Origin: Pseudomonadota bacterium | GTDB lineage: Bacteria > Verrucomicrobiota > Verrucomicrobiia > Limisphaerales > SXTU01 | DNA: 51,903 nt | Assembly: GCA_009924135.1 (NCBI GenBank) | Contig: RFSE01000016.1 | Location: 1-51,903, forward strand | Direction: 5' to 3' | Part shown: positions 35,362 to 44,198 of the stretch, piece by piece | How positions within the stretch are numbered: the stretch's first letter is position 1 | How the letters are laid out: each line of letters opens with the position of its first letter | Program-made: the position numbers and the translations under genes | The notes under the pieces: model-generated | Told to the model about the DNA's origin: nothing | Database searches by the model: none | What the model saw: the letters and a program-made list of their open reading frames with translations, nothing else

Positions 35362-36093
35362 TTAGAAGTTGACCAGCCGGGCCGGCACAAACACGAGATC
35401 GCCGCTTTGCAGGCCCAGGTCCTTGTCCATGCGGCCCTTTTCAATGATTTCGGAGACGTCCACCGTGAACGATTCCGGTTCCTGCCCCGCCGCCCGTTTC
35501 CGGGTGACCTTCACATGCTTCTTGTCCGCGAAGTCCGTAAAACCACCCGTACGCAGAATCGCCTTGGTCAGGGTCATCGCCTCGTCGCTGGGAATGTCCA
35601 GCGGACCCGAAGTGCGGACCTGGCCGACCATGTAGATCTTGCCGCGATTCTTGCTGAACAGATCCACGCCCAGGATGACCGTGGCCCTGAAATAGTACTT
35701 CTTCTCCAGCTCGGCCTTGATTTCCTTCGCCAGCACCAGACACGTCTTGTCCGCTGCGCTGACACGACCGATGTACGGCACTTCCAGCTCGCCGGTGTCG
35801 GAAATGACCAGGGGTTTCGGCTCATCCTTGTCCTCTGTGATGCGAAAACTCAGCCGGTCTCCAATGGCCAGCTTTTGCTTGTCGTCCAGCGCCTCCATGG
35901 CGGCGGCGGAGGCGGCCGCCTTGCTGGCCGCGCTCGCGGCGGGGGTGACCGTCGCACTGCCTGCGGCGTTGGCTGCCTGCGGCGCGTCGGCCGCCCGCGA
36001 CGTGGCCACGAGCACCAATGCCAGCGTGAGCCCGGCGACTTGGGAAAGCAGTTTTCGTAGCGGACGCGGCGATGACACAGGACGGGTCTTCAT
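35362..36093 (-). CDS. Wza-like polysaccharide export protein
   Basis: The 243-residue protein has a signal-type N-terminus (KLLSQVAGLTLALVLVATSRA), an Ala-rich spacer (about 35-70) and then a Poly_export domain: LAIGDRLSFRI, ISDTGELEVPYIGRVSAADK, with a following SLBB-like domain (KIYMVGQVRTSGPLDIPSDE) and a GDLVFVPARL ending. It is shorter than E. coli Wza, lacks the C-terminal helix that crosses the outer membrane and has no obvious lipobox. The neighbouring beta-barrel protein may therefore supply the outer-membrane passage (inference). It lies between the barrel gene (72-base gap) and the Wzc-like gene. Confidence 0.88.
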   Translation of the reverse strand: MKTRPVSSPRPLRKLLSQVAGLTLALVLVATSRAADAPQAANAAGSATVTPAASAASKAAASAAAMEALDDKQKLAIGDRLSFRITEDKDEPKPLVISDTGELEVPYIGRVSAADKTCLVLAKEIKAELEKKYYFRATVILGVDLFSKNRGKIYMVGQVRTSGPLDIPSDEAMTLTKAILRTGGFTDFADKKHVKVTRKRAAGQEPESFTVDVSEIIEKGRMDKDLGLQSGDLVFVPARLVNF

Positions 36094-36165
36094 ATATCAG
36101 AAACCGACACTGAACCGCCTGTGTGTCGAACAGGTGGCTAATCTGTGCCGACTGGGTGAAAGCCG

Positions 36166-37473
36166 CTAGAAGCGGTAGGTCACGTCGAGCGTGAGGCTGT
36201 TCTGGCGGTAGCTGCGCAAGGCCAGGTCGGAATCCTTGAGCGTAAAAATATAGCCCACCCCGGCGCGCAACTTCTCCGACAACTGCCGGGTGACGCCCAC
36301 CCCGGCTCCGAAACGGTCGTAGTCTTCACCGCCGACGGACTTCAATTCCCGACCGTGTTCGTAAAAGAATTTCGGCGTGAAATACGTCCGTTCCAGCAAT
36401 TGCAGGTCGGCCTGGTAACGCACCGACCACACTTCCACCACGTCCGAAGACACGCCGAGCTGCAGTTCCCGGCTCAGGCGCAAGGAATGTGACATGTCTT
36501 GGTTCAGCTTGTGTTCCGCAGCCGCCCCGGCGTAGTAGGATTGCTGGTTCGGGGTGGGACCGACGGTGCCGGTCTGGTCGAAATCATAAAACACCGCTCC
36601 GGCGTTGAGGCTCAGGGTCAGCCGGGGAGACACCGCGAGCACGCTGTCCGCGCCGACACTGTAGCTCCGGTGGTCGTTGAGGAAATTCTGGTCGTAATGG
36701 TTAAAGCCGCCGCCCGCCGTAAGGCCGAGCGAGAACGCGCGGGTGACCTGAAAAGTCGCGTGGGCGTTGAAGTTCTCAGACGAGTTGTTGAGCTGCTCAA
36801 ACTGCTTCGTGCTGCTCAGAAAGGTCCCGTGGTCGTAACCCACGCTGAGGATCAGGTCGTTGTAATCCCCGACCAACTTAATCCCCGCAGTGTTGTTGAA
36901 ACCGCCATACACCGCTGACCCGCTGATGCTGCCGATGGAGATGGGATCCTGGGTGTAGGAGAACTGCTCATGCACGTTCACCAGGTAATCGCCCACGAAG
37001 AGGTCCATGGCCAGTTCCGAGCCGGGCGTGATGAGCACGCGGTTGTATTCGGAATGCTGCACGTAAAGCGCCGGGGCGACTCCGATCGAAAAATTCAGCG
37101 AGTTAAGCTGGGTGACCGGGAAGAAGGAGCGGATGTTCACCTGCGGCCGGACGATCAAGTCCTGCTGACGGCCGAGGTCGGCCAGGTTGACGTTGTCGTT
37201 AAACTCGAAGTTGATACCGGTTTCCAACTGCGCCTTGAGCTGACCGTATTGAAAACTGTACGGGGCCTCCTCCAGTGCTTTGCGTTTGGCCAGGGCCGCC
37301 GCCTCGCCGGCGATGGAATACCGCGGTGCCTCCTGTGCGAGCGCCGTGGCCGTCACCATGCCGCCCAGCACCCCCAGCAGGGCGGCGGCTGGAGCCAGGC
37401 GGGCGAAGTCAGGAGCCGGAAATACTGAAGCTGCTTGGTTGGTGTTCACGCGGGTTTGGGTGGTCGGTTGCAA
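36166..37473 (-). CDS. Outer-membrane beta-barrel protein of the EPS export system (BBP2/EpsL-like)
   Basis: The 435-residue protein has an N-terminal hydrophobic stretch (LAPAAALLGVLGGMVTATALA) ending about residue 46 and then alternating polar/apolar beta strands up to a C-terminal aromatic (LTLDVTYRF), as expected for an outer-membrane barrel. Architecture and position match the beta-barrel porin-2/EpsL-type proteins encoded with Wza and Wzc in EPS clusters. TTG at 37473 is the furthest start; a later start is possible. It is the first gene of the 17-gene operon and faces the divergent sugar transferase gene. Confidence 0.8.
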   Translation of the reverse strand: MQPTTQTRVNTNQAASVFPAPDFARLAPAAALLGVLGGMVTATALAQEAPRYSIAGEAAALAKRKALEEAPYSFQYGQLKAQLETGINFEFNDNVNLADLGRQQDLIVRPQVNIRSFFPVTQLNSLNFSIGVAPALYVQHSEYNRVLITPGSELAMDLFVGDYLVNVHEQFSYTQDPISIGSISGSAVYGGFNNTAGIKLVGDYNDLILSVGYDHGTFLSSTKQFEQLNNSSENFNAHATFQVTRAFSLGLTAGGGFNHYDQNFLNDHRSYSVGADSVLAVSPRLTLSLNAGAVFYDFDQTGTVGPTPNQQSYYAGAAAEHKLNQDMSHSLRLSRELQLGVSSDVVEVWSVRYQADLQLLERTYFTPKFFYEHGRELKSVGGEDYDRFGAGVGVTRQLSEKLRAGVGYIFTLKDSDLALRSYRQNSLTLDVTYRF

Positions 37474-37513
37474 TTAAAACGATCTCCCGATTTTTCCACC
37501 TTTCGCGGGGCAA

Positions 37514-37528
37514 ACAAGCAACGTTCCA
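37514..37528 (-). promoter_or_regulatory. Possible sigma-54 promoter of the EPS operon
   Basis: On the minus strand TGGAACGTTGCTTGT matches the RpoN consensus TGGCACG-N4-TTGC with correct GG-to-G spacing and two mismatches, one of them in the otherwise conserved -12 GC. Transcription would start near 37503, about 30 bases before the operon's first start codon. PEP-CTERM/exosortase genes are known in other bacteria to be under RpoN with PrsK/PrsR, which supports but does not prove it. The rest of the 190-bp divergent region shows nothing recognisable. Confidence 0.35.
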
Positions 37529-37663
37529 GTTACAGCGTTGCCAACATGTGACATTCCCCGGCTTTCATACCCCTCGGGGTTCGGTTATCTGCTCGGGGAT
37601 TAACTGGCCCGGCGCAGGCACCGTCGGTCTGCGCGACGAAACTCAATCCGAAGCCACCCTGAA

Positions 37664-39064
37664 ATGGTCACCAACCGCACCCGCGGCGTCTATCTGCTGT
37701 GCGTTTACGGGCACCTGCTGCTCACGCAGGCGTGCTTCTGGGCGATGGCCTGCGCCTACCACACCGCCGGCGTGATCGCGCTGGGCGGGGCGGACGCACC
37801 TCCCTATTTTCTCTACAGTGCGATCATTTCGAGTGGCGTGGTGCTGGCGGCGACCTTCATCCGCGAGCGCAACGAGTTGATCGCCTCCGACGGCCGGGTG
37901 GCGGGTCGCTTTGCCTTGAAACAACTCGCCACCGGTTTCGCCCTGCTCTTCATTTACCTCACGGGCTCGAAGGACACCGGCATCAGCCGCCTCTTCATGT
38001 TTTCCCTGTTGCCCGCCCTGTACCTGACCCTGCTGCTGGCCAACCGTTACCTGCCCGCGCTCATCTGCCGCCAGATGTTCCGGGGGGAACGGGCGGAGAA
38101 AATCCTGCTCGCCGGCACGGTCGAGAGTGTCAACCGGCTCAGTCAGTGGGTGCAGCGCAAGGACCTCATTGGTTATCACTGCGTCGGCTGGTTGAGCGAT
38201 GCGCCCCCCGCGGCGTCAGCCTCCCCGTGGCTCGGGCGGTTACACGATTTGGAGGAGGTGGTCGCCCGCCACCAAATCTCCCAGCTCATCGTCACTGAAC
38301 TGGCCATGCCCGCGGGTTTTCTGGGTGAGGCGGCCCAAATTTGCGAGCGGCTGGGCATCCGGCTCCTGGTCGTCAATGACATGGACAACCAGTTCTGCCA
38401 CCCGATGACGCTCATGGAGGACGACGGCGTGCGGTTCTTCACCCTCCGGGAAGAGCCCCTGGAAAATCCGCTGAACCGCCTGCTCAAACGCGCGCTTGAT
38501 CTGGTGATCGCCGCACCGGTGACGTTGCTGGTGCTGCCGGTGGTACACGTGCTCGTTTGGGTTATTCAGCGGCGGCAGTCGCCCGGTCCGGTTTACTTCG
38601 CCCAGACCCGCGCCGGCTTGAAGAACCGGCCGTTCACCATCTACAAGTACCGCACCATGCGCGTGGACAATCCGGATGAGGCCAGACAGGCCACGGCCCA
38701 TGACACCCGCATCTTTCCCGCCGGCCGCTGGCTCCGCCGGATGAGCCTGGATGAGCTGCCGCAGTTCTACAACGTGCTGCGCGGCGACATGAGCGTCATT
38801 GGCCCGCGTCCGCACATGATCGAGCACAACCACCTGTTTGCCCAGGCGATGAAGAATTACCAGGTTCGCACCATTGCCAAACCCGGCATCACGGGACTGG
38901 CCCAGGTGCGCGGACTGCGCGGCGAGACGGCCAACGAGCATGACATCGTGGCCCGCGTGAGTGCGGACGTGGAATATCTGGAGCACTGGTCATTCACCGG
39001 CGACTGCCTGATTGTAGTACGCACGGCGCTCCACGTTTTGTGTCCCCCCAGCAAGGCGGTGTAG
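37664..39064 (+). CDS. Initiating polyprenyl-phosphate sugar phosphotransferase
   Basis: The 466-residue protein has several N-terminal membrane segments, a central CoA-binding-like domain (EKILLAGTVESVNRLSQWV) and a C-terminal bacterial sugar transferase domain: SPGPVYFAQTRAGLKNRPF (306-324) with the following IYKYRTMR, then SLDELPQFYNVLRGDMSVIG (361-380) with PRPH, and KPGITGLAQVRGLRG (406-420). This is the WbaP/WcaJ-type layout that puts the first sugar-1-phosphate on undecaprenyl phosphate. It is encoded divergently from the EPS operon that otherwise lacks an initiating enzyme, so it supplies that step. Confidence 0.92.
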   Translation: MVTNRTRGVYLLCVYGHLLLTQACFWAMACAYHTAGVIALGGADAPPYFLYSAIISSGVVLAATFIRERNELIASDGRVAGRFALKQLATGFALLFIYLTGSKDTGISRLFMFSLLPALYLTLLLANRYLPALICRQMFRGERAEKILLAGTVESVNRLSQWVQRKDLIGYHCVGWLSDAPPAASASPWLGRLHDLEEVVARHQISQLIVTELAMPAGFLGEAAQICERLGIRLLVVNDMDNQFCHPMTLMEDDGVRFFTLREEPLENPLNRLLKRALDLVIAAPVTLLVLPVVHVLVWVIQRRQSPGPVYFAQTRAGLKNRPFTIYKYRTMRVDNPDEARQATAHDTRIFPAGRWLRRMSLDELPQFYNVLRGDMSVIGPRPHMIEHNHLFAQAMKNYQVRTIAKPGITGLAQVRGLRGETANEHDIVARVSADVEYLEHWSFTGDCLIVVRTALHVLCPPSKAV

Positions 39065-39111
39065 TTGGGATAATCAACGCCGGACGCGGACATCTCAACC
39101 GGCAGGATTCA

Positions 39112-39263
39112 TTGGCCACGGATGGAACACGGATGGGCACGCGCTGAGCGCGCGTATTGTCGTGGTTGTCTGCCTGCACCAAACGGTGCTGGTTAAGCAG
39201 CGGTTCGAGGCGGCCCCTGTACAGTTGGATCCGTGTTTCATCTGTATTTCATCCGTGGCTAAA
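39112..39263. repeat. Imperfect inverted-repeat intergenic element
   Basis: The left arm (39112-39134, GCCACGGATGGAACACGGAT core) and right arm (39229-39263, ATCCGTGTTTCATCTG then ATCCGTGGCTAAA) are reverse complements with small differences. Each contains two or three CACGGAT copies. An internal hairpin CGCGC-TGA-GCGCG is at 39140-39152. Very similar "CCACGGATGAACACGGAT" elements are scattered in genomes of this phylum (from general knowledge). It has no coding capacity and is probably a non-autonomous repeat after the sugar transferase gene. Confidence 0.65.
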
Positions 39264-39678
39264 ATGCATCGCCCAGGCTAGGAGCGAGCTTTCTGTTCCT
39301 CATGGACCATCGCTGATGAAGATTGCACCACCCGGCGAACCGCAACACACGCAAGCTGAAAGCAGCCTGGCATCTTTGGCAGCATAAGAGCCGACAGATC
39401 AGCCGGACAGTCGTTGTGGAGCTTGCCATGCGAGGCAGTCGGGGTCAGGCAGTCCTGCTTTGCCTTTTTCCGCTCCCCTTGTTCGTTGTAGTCACCCCAT
39501 TGTGTGAAGTAGAACATCACGGCATGTTTGCCTCATTGGTAGCGCAACGAAGTCGCCCATTCTTTCTTCATCTGACGGTTGGGACCACTTTTCCACCCAC
39601 CACCACCCAGTCGATGCCTTCGCACTTACCCCAGTTGTCGGTCCCAGTAAGGGTTCACAGCTTGACCAGCGACAAGCA
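39264..39678. other. Intergenic region upstream of the pectate-lyase-fold gene
   Basis: About 415 bases with no credible gene, repeat or clear promoter. The short ORFs here lack protein-like composition and conserved starts. Confidence 0.45.
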
Positions 39679-40884
39679 ATGAGCATGAAAACCATCACCC
39701 CGGAAGCCACGGGGCTTGCTCCCCTGGCCAGGACAAATCCGGCGGCAGTGCCACCGGCTGGCGCAGCCTCGGCCGGTGTCCGGGCCAAATCCATGCGGAG
39801 CACGATCACCCTGATCACGCTCTGCGGCTGGCTCCTGGCGATGGCGGCCCCCGCGCCTGCCGGCGTCTTCAACGTCCGCGATTACGGAGCTCTGGGCGAC
39901 GACACGACGGACAACACCGCCGCGTTTTCCAAATGCCTCGAGGCAATCGTCGCAGCCGGCGGGGGCCAGATGTATCTGCCCACCGGCGTTTATCGCGGCC
40001 GGATCACCATTCCTCCCGTATCAAAACCCATCCCCAGCTGGATCACCGTGGAAATCGTCGGCGAAGGCGAGCCCGCTCCGGTGTTTGGCACCATCGGGTC
40101 CTTTCCCTTGCAAAACCACGGCACCATCGTCAAGTCCCTGGCCGACTCCGGGGCCGCCGTCATCTCCGCCGCCAAAGCGCCCAATTCCCTCTACGGCGGC
40201 TTCTCCGCCGTTTACGTCGTCCTCCGCAATCTTGACGTGCGAACCTATGACAATCCGGGCATCGGCGGAATTGACCTGCACTTCGCCCTGCAATGCCGGA
40301 TCGAGAACGTGTTTATCAACACCGGCGTTTACAACGTGCAGGCCGCCCAGCCGACCCGCGGCACCAAGGGCCTGGTCACCCCGGCCAACAACAACGCGGC
40401 CCTGACCATCCTGAACAACGTGACCGTGACCGGATACCACACCGGCATCGTCGTCAACGAGCACACCGACGGCGACCACATCATGGTGGCGGGCAACCTC
40501 CACGGTCTGGAATTCCCGACCGCGCACCATGCCTCACGCCTTGGCCGGGTGGGGGCCTTCCGCAACACCTACAATGTCACGGTGACGGGCCGGCATGCTT
40601 TCTCGATCGCGCAATTGGACATCGAAAAAGCCGGCCCGGGACAGACCCATCCCGGCAACGCCTGGCAGGCAACGGCCAGCGACCTCAATGACCCCAAAAA
40701 TCTCGGCACGGCCGACCTCAACTACTGGGTGGTCCTCGGGAACGTGGGCGCGGTCGAAGACTTCACCCGCAATGGCGGGGCCAACATCCGGGCCCGGCGA
40801 ATCGGTTCCGCTGGTGGCCCCCACGAATCGGGTGGAGCACCACAGCGACCCGAAGCCCCGGCCAAACCGCCAGAAAAAAGGTAA
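39679..40884 (+). CDS. Secreted pectate-lyase-superfamily beta-helix protein
   Basis: The 401-residue protein contains the Pectate_lyase_3/GH28-like N-terminal signature VFNVRDYGALGDDTTDNTAA followed by AGGGQMYLPTGVYRG and a series of parallel beta-helix rungs (LRNLDVRTYDN, IENVFINTGVYNVQ, LTILNNVTVTGYHTG). A signal peptide starts at the internal Met39 (MRSTITLITLCGWLLAMAAP, nucleotide 39793), so the first 38 residues may not be translated; 39793 is the likelier start. The tail is Pro-rich. Such proteins lyse, hydrolyse or bind acidic polysaccharides; catalytic residues could not be assigned. Next to an EPS export locus it may trim the polymer (inference). Confidence 0.78.
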   Translation: MSMKTITPEATGLAPLARTNPAAVPPAGAASAGVRAKSMRSTITLITLCGWLLAMAAPAPAGVFNVRDYGALGDDTTDNTAAFSKCLEAIVAAGGGQMYLPTGVYRGRITIPPVSKPIPSWITVEIVGEGEPAPVFGTIGSFPLQNHGTIVKSLADSGAAVISAAKAPNSLYGGFSAVYVVLRNLDVRTYDNPGIGGIDLHFALQCRIENVFINTGVYNVQAAQPTRGTKGLVTPANNNAALTILNNVTVTGYHTGIVVNEHTDGDHIMVAGNLHGLEFPTAHHASRLGRVGAFRNTYNVTVTGRHAFSIAQLDIEKAGPGQTHPGNAWQATASDLNDPKNLGTADLNYWVVLGNVGAVEDFTRNGGANIRARRIGSAGGPHESGGAPQRPEAPAKPPEKR

Positions 40885-41074
40885 GCTCGTGCTCCAGGCG
40901 AGGTGTCGCCGCCCACCGCCCCAAGCCAAGCGGGAAGGCCCATCCGCCGCAAGGCCTTGGCACCGACAACCAACCTCAGGTCCGACCTTACCACCGCGCC
41001 GGATCGGAGATCGGCGCTCCGCACGGCCCTCCGCCTCAACCCCGTTGGGGTAATTTCCAGCGCGCCCCGTTCTC

Positions 41075-41108
41075 CCCGTCCGAGGTGCATGCCGCACGGG
41101 CTTTTTCT
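41075..41108 (+). terminator. Possible terminator after the pectate-lyase-fold gene
   Basis: CCCGT (41075-41079) pairs with ACGGG (41096-41100), directly followed by CTTTTTCT. The loop is long (16 bases), so the call is weak. It lies about 190 bases after the stop at 40884. Confidence 0.3.
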
Positions 41109-41147
41109 CCTCAGCCAGCAGCCGCAAATCGACACCTCACCCTCAAT

Positions 41148-41174
41148 CCCTCTCCCCGTTCGAGGCGGAGAGGG
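41148..41174. repeat. Short palindromic repeat (CCCTCTCC...GGAGAGGG)
   Basis: CCCTCTCC (41148-41155) and GGAGAGGG (41167-41174) form an 8-bp perfect inverted repeat with an 11-base loop. Sequences of this "ccctctccc / ggagaggg" type are a common dispersed intergenic repeat in GC-rich bacteria (general knowledge). Confidence 0.5.
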
Positions 41175-41277
41175 AGGAAATGCGACCCTCGACTCTCGAC
41201 CCTCGGCACATGCCTTCGCTCTTGAAACGTGCTGGCGTTTGAAACCGTTTCCCCTGATAAACAGCTCCGTGCCTGAC

Positions 41278-44148
41278 ATGAAAATTCTCTCGATTCGTGC
41301 TATTCGTGCGTCGTGGTGGTCCCGGCGGAACTTTGTACTGCTCGCGGTCGCGGTCGCTTTGCTCGCCACGCTCCATTTTGCCCGCGCGGCGAAGGACCCG
41401 ACGGATGTCACGGCCATCGTTGCCCCGGTGGTCAAGGATGAGCGCCTGGTCATTGCCGCGACGAACGAGCGGTTTGGCGACACGGCTCCGGGCGTGCCCA
41501 AGAAGTTGCGCGTGGAATACAGCATCGGCGCGGAAAAGCTGGCCCGCGAGGTGCCCGAGGGCGGGCGGCTCGAGATCGCGGCCCCAGCCGGGCAGAAGCT
41601 GGTCATTCTCAAGGCTGTTTACGGGCCGGCGGATGGCTCGAAGCCCGTGGCGGCGGCGGCGCTGGCGGAAAATCCCGGCGAGGTGCTGGACACCCTGCCC
41701 GGGTTCACGCTCCAGCACGTGCTGCGGGCAGACGGCAAGACGAACGGCTCGTGGATCTGCATGGCCAAGGACCCCAAGGGCCGGCTGCTGCTCGGCGGCC
41801 AGCGCGGCCAGCCCATCACACGCGTGACGCTCCAGGACGGCAAGGTCGTGAAGACGGACCTGCTGCACGTGCCGGTGAGTGAGACGATGGGCATGTTGTT
41901 CGTGGGCGACGTGCTGTACATCAACGGCAGCGGCAGCCGGGGCTTCGCGTTGTACCGCTGCAAGGACACCAAGCACGACGACAGTTTTGATGACGTGGAG
42001 TTGATCCACGATTGGCGCGGCGGCGCGGGTGAGCACGGGTCGCACGGAATCGTGCTCGGGGCGGACAAGATGCTTTACGTGGTCTGCGGCAACTTCACGG
42101 CGGTGCCCAAGGAGCTCGCGCCCAGCTCGCCGCATCGCAATTACGGCGATGACCTGGCGTTGAAGCGCATGGAGGACGGCAACGGTTTCGGCGCAGGGGC
42201 CAAGCCGCCGGGCGGCTACGTGGCACGCATGGATCTCGACGGGAAGAACGTGGAGATGTTTTCGGCGGGGCAGCGCAACGATTACGATGTGGCCTTCAAC
42301 GCGGACGGTGAGTTGTTCGGTTTCGACAGCGACATGGAATGGGACTGGGGCAGCCCGTGGTACCGGCCAATCCGGGTCTTTCACTCCGTGCGCGGCGGCG
42401 ATCACGGGTTCCGTGAGGGCAGCGCCAAGTGGCCGGAGTATTACGCGGACAGCCTGCCGGCCTCGGTGACCATCGGCATTGGCTGCCCGACGGGCGTGAT
42501 GTTCGGCACGGGGGCGAAGTTCCCGGTCAAGTACCAGAAGGCGTTCTTCATCTGCGACTGGACTTACGGCCGGTTGATCGCGGTGCACCTGACGCCCAAC
42601 GGCGCGAGCTACACCGGATCCTGGGAGAATTTCGTCGCGCCCAAATCGCTGCGCGGCAAGGGCGGACGGACGCCGCTGAACCTCACGGATGTCGTGATCG
42701 GTGACGATGGCGCGCTGTACTTCACCACGGGCGGTCGCGGCACGCAGGCGGACCTGTTCCGGGTGACCTACACGGGCTCCGAGACAGCCACGCCGCTGAC
42801 CGCAAGCCAGTTGAGCAACCAAGCGGGCAAGGAAGCCCGGGCGTTGCGCCACCAGTTGGAGGCATTCAACGTGAAGGCCGATCCCGCCGCCGTGCCCTTT
42901 GCCTGGCCGCACTTGAACAGCCCCGACCGGTTCATCCGCTATGCTGCGCGTCTGGCGATCGAGCGCAATCCGGTCTCCGAATGGCAGGATCGCGCGCTCG
43001 CGGAGAAGCAGCCGGACGCCGCGTTCACCGCCCTGCTCGCCCTGGTACGCCTCGGCGGCACGGACACGCAACCGGCGATCCTCAAGGCGCTCGCGGCGTT
43101 TCCGATGACGAAGCTCACCGAGGAACAGGTGCTCAACAAGCTGCGCGTACTCGAGGTATCCATCGCGCGTCAGGGGGTGCCGTCGGGCGAGCTGGCCAGC
43201 CAGGTGATTGCCGATGTCAGCCCGCTCTATCCGGCCCGGTCGGAATTCGCGAACCGCGAGCTGTGCCAGGTGTTGCTCGCGCTCAACGCCCCGCACGCCG
43301 TCGCCCGGACCGTGGGGCTGCTGAAGGTAGCGCCGACGCAGGAGGAACAGGTCACCTACGCAGTCGCCTTGCGGAACATCAAGTCGGGCTGGACCGAGAA
43401 CCTGCGCCGCGACTACCTGACGTGGTGGAATACGGGCCGCTCCACCCAGCATCCCGAGCATGTCGTGCAGTGGTTCAAGGACGCGGGCATCAATTTTAAC
43501 AACGGTTCGAGCTTTCAGAATTTCCTCAAGAACGCGCTGAAGGAAGCCCAGGCCTCGATGACGCCGGCGGAACTCGCCGCGCTGGGCGACCTGGCCCGGC
43601 CCAAACCCGTCGTCGCGCCCGCGCCCGCCGCCCCGCGCAAGTTCGTCCGGGAATGGAAGACGGCGGACCTTCTGCCGCTGCTGGAAAAGGTCGGCAAGGG
43701 CCGTGATTTCGCGCGGGGCAAGGCGGCCTTCGAGGCGGCGCAGTGCCTGTTGTGCCATCGCTACGGCGATCAGGGCGGAGCCGCCGGGCCGGACCTGACG
43801 ACCGTGGCCACGCGGTTCAAGCGGCAGGATATATTGGAGTCCATCACGGAGCCGTCGAAGGTGGTCTCCGAGCAGTACATGAGCACGGCCTTCACGCTGA
43901 AGGATGGCAATGTCGTGGCGGGCCGCATCAGCCAGGAGACCGGCGACAAGGTGGTGGTCATGACCAATCCGTTCGACACGGCGGTCACCACCGCGATCAA
44001 CAAGTCAGAGATCAAGGCGCGCGAGCTGTCCAAGATCTCCCTCATGCCCACGGGCTTGCTCGATACGTTCACCGAGAGCGACATCCTCGACCTGCTGGCT
44101 TTCGTGGAATCCATGGGCGATCCGAAGCACTCGAGCTTCAGCAAGTAG
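41278..44148 (+). CDS. Secreted beta-propeller protein with C-terminal cytochrome-c-type haem-binding domain
   Basis: The 956-residue protein has a signal peptide ending near ATLHFARA (about residue 36) and an N-terminal sandwich. A PQQ/NHL-like propeller of the "membrane-bound dehydrogenase" type follows (about 140-500; HGIVLGADKMLYVVCGNFT, NDYDVAFNADGELFGFDSDM). Next come a HEAT-like helical region (about 510-740) and a C-terminal haem domain with CLLCH at 823-827, then GPDLTTVATRFKRQDILESI as in the putative haem-binding domain common in Planctomycetes and Verrucomicrobia. ATG at 41278 is chosen because upstream translation is not protein-like. It is probably a periplasmic redox enzyme acting on a sugar or alcohol; substrate unknown. 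Confidence 0.88.
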   Translation: MKILSIRAIRASWWSRRNFVLLAVAVALLATLHFARAAKDPTDVTAIVAPVVKDERLVIAATNERFGDTAPGVPKKLRVEYSIGAEKLAREVPEGGRLEIAAPAGQKLVILKAVYGPADGSKPVAAAALAENPGEVLDTLPGFTLQHVLRADGKTNGSWICMAKDPKGRLLLGGQRGQPITRVTLQDGKVVKTDLLHVPVSETMGMLFVGDVLYINGSGSRGFALYRCKDTKHDDSFDDVELIHDWRGGAGEHGSHGIVLGADKMLYVVCGNFTAVPKELAPSSPHRNYGDDLALKRMEDGNGFGAGAKPPGGYVARMDLDGKNVEMFSAGQRNDYDVAFNADGELFGFDSDMEWDWGSPWYRPIRVFHSVRGGDHGFREGSAKWPEYYADSLPASVTIGIGCPTGVMFGTGAKFPVKYQKAFFICDWTYGRLIAVHLTPNGASYTGSWENFVAPKSLRGKGGRTPLNLTDVVIGDDGALYFTTGGRGTQADLFRVTYTGSETATPLTASQLSNQAGKEARALRHQLEAFNVKADPAAVPFAWPHLNSPDRFIRYAARLAIERNPVSEWQDRALAEKQPDAAFTALLALVRLGGTDTQPAILKALAAFPMTKLTEEQVLNKLRVLEVSIARQGVPSGELASQVIADVSPLYPARSEFANRELCQVLLALNAPHAVARTVGLLKVAPTQEEQVTYAVALRNIKSGWTENLRRDYLTWWNTGRSTQHPEHVVQWFKDAGINFNNGSSFQNFLKNALKEAQASMTPAELAALGDLARPKPVVAPAPAAPRKFVREWKTADLLPLLEKVGKGRDFARGKAAFEAAQCLLCHRYGDQGGAAGPDLTTVATRFKRQDILESITEPSKVVSEQYMSTAFTLKDGNVVAGRISQETGDKVVVMTNPFDTAVTTAINKSEIKARELSKISLMPTGLLDTFTESDILDLLAFVESMGDPKHSSFSK

Positions 44149-44198
44149 CGCCGGGCTGCGGAGATGGGTGCGAACGCTGCGGCGTGAACCGGCGGTCA

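Larger units (their letters stand above)
40885..41277. other. Intergenic region with palindromic repeat sequences
   Basis: The upstream part of a long open frame covers this region but does not look like protein. It holds a hairpin-like CCCGT/ACGGG structure followed by CTTTTTCTCC (41075-41110) and the inverted repeat at 41148-41174. No promoter for 41278 was recognised. Confidence 0.5.

Noticed and set aside
37601..37640. TGGCCCG-N4-AGGC as a sigma-54 site for the sugar transferase gene
   Set aside because: The -12 part deviates too far from TTGC (AGGC), and random matches of this quality are expected in GC-rich DNA.
41143..43758. 871-codon minus-strand open frame
   Set aside because: It is antisense to the haem-binding protein gene, and its Arg/His/Ala-rich translation has no domain.
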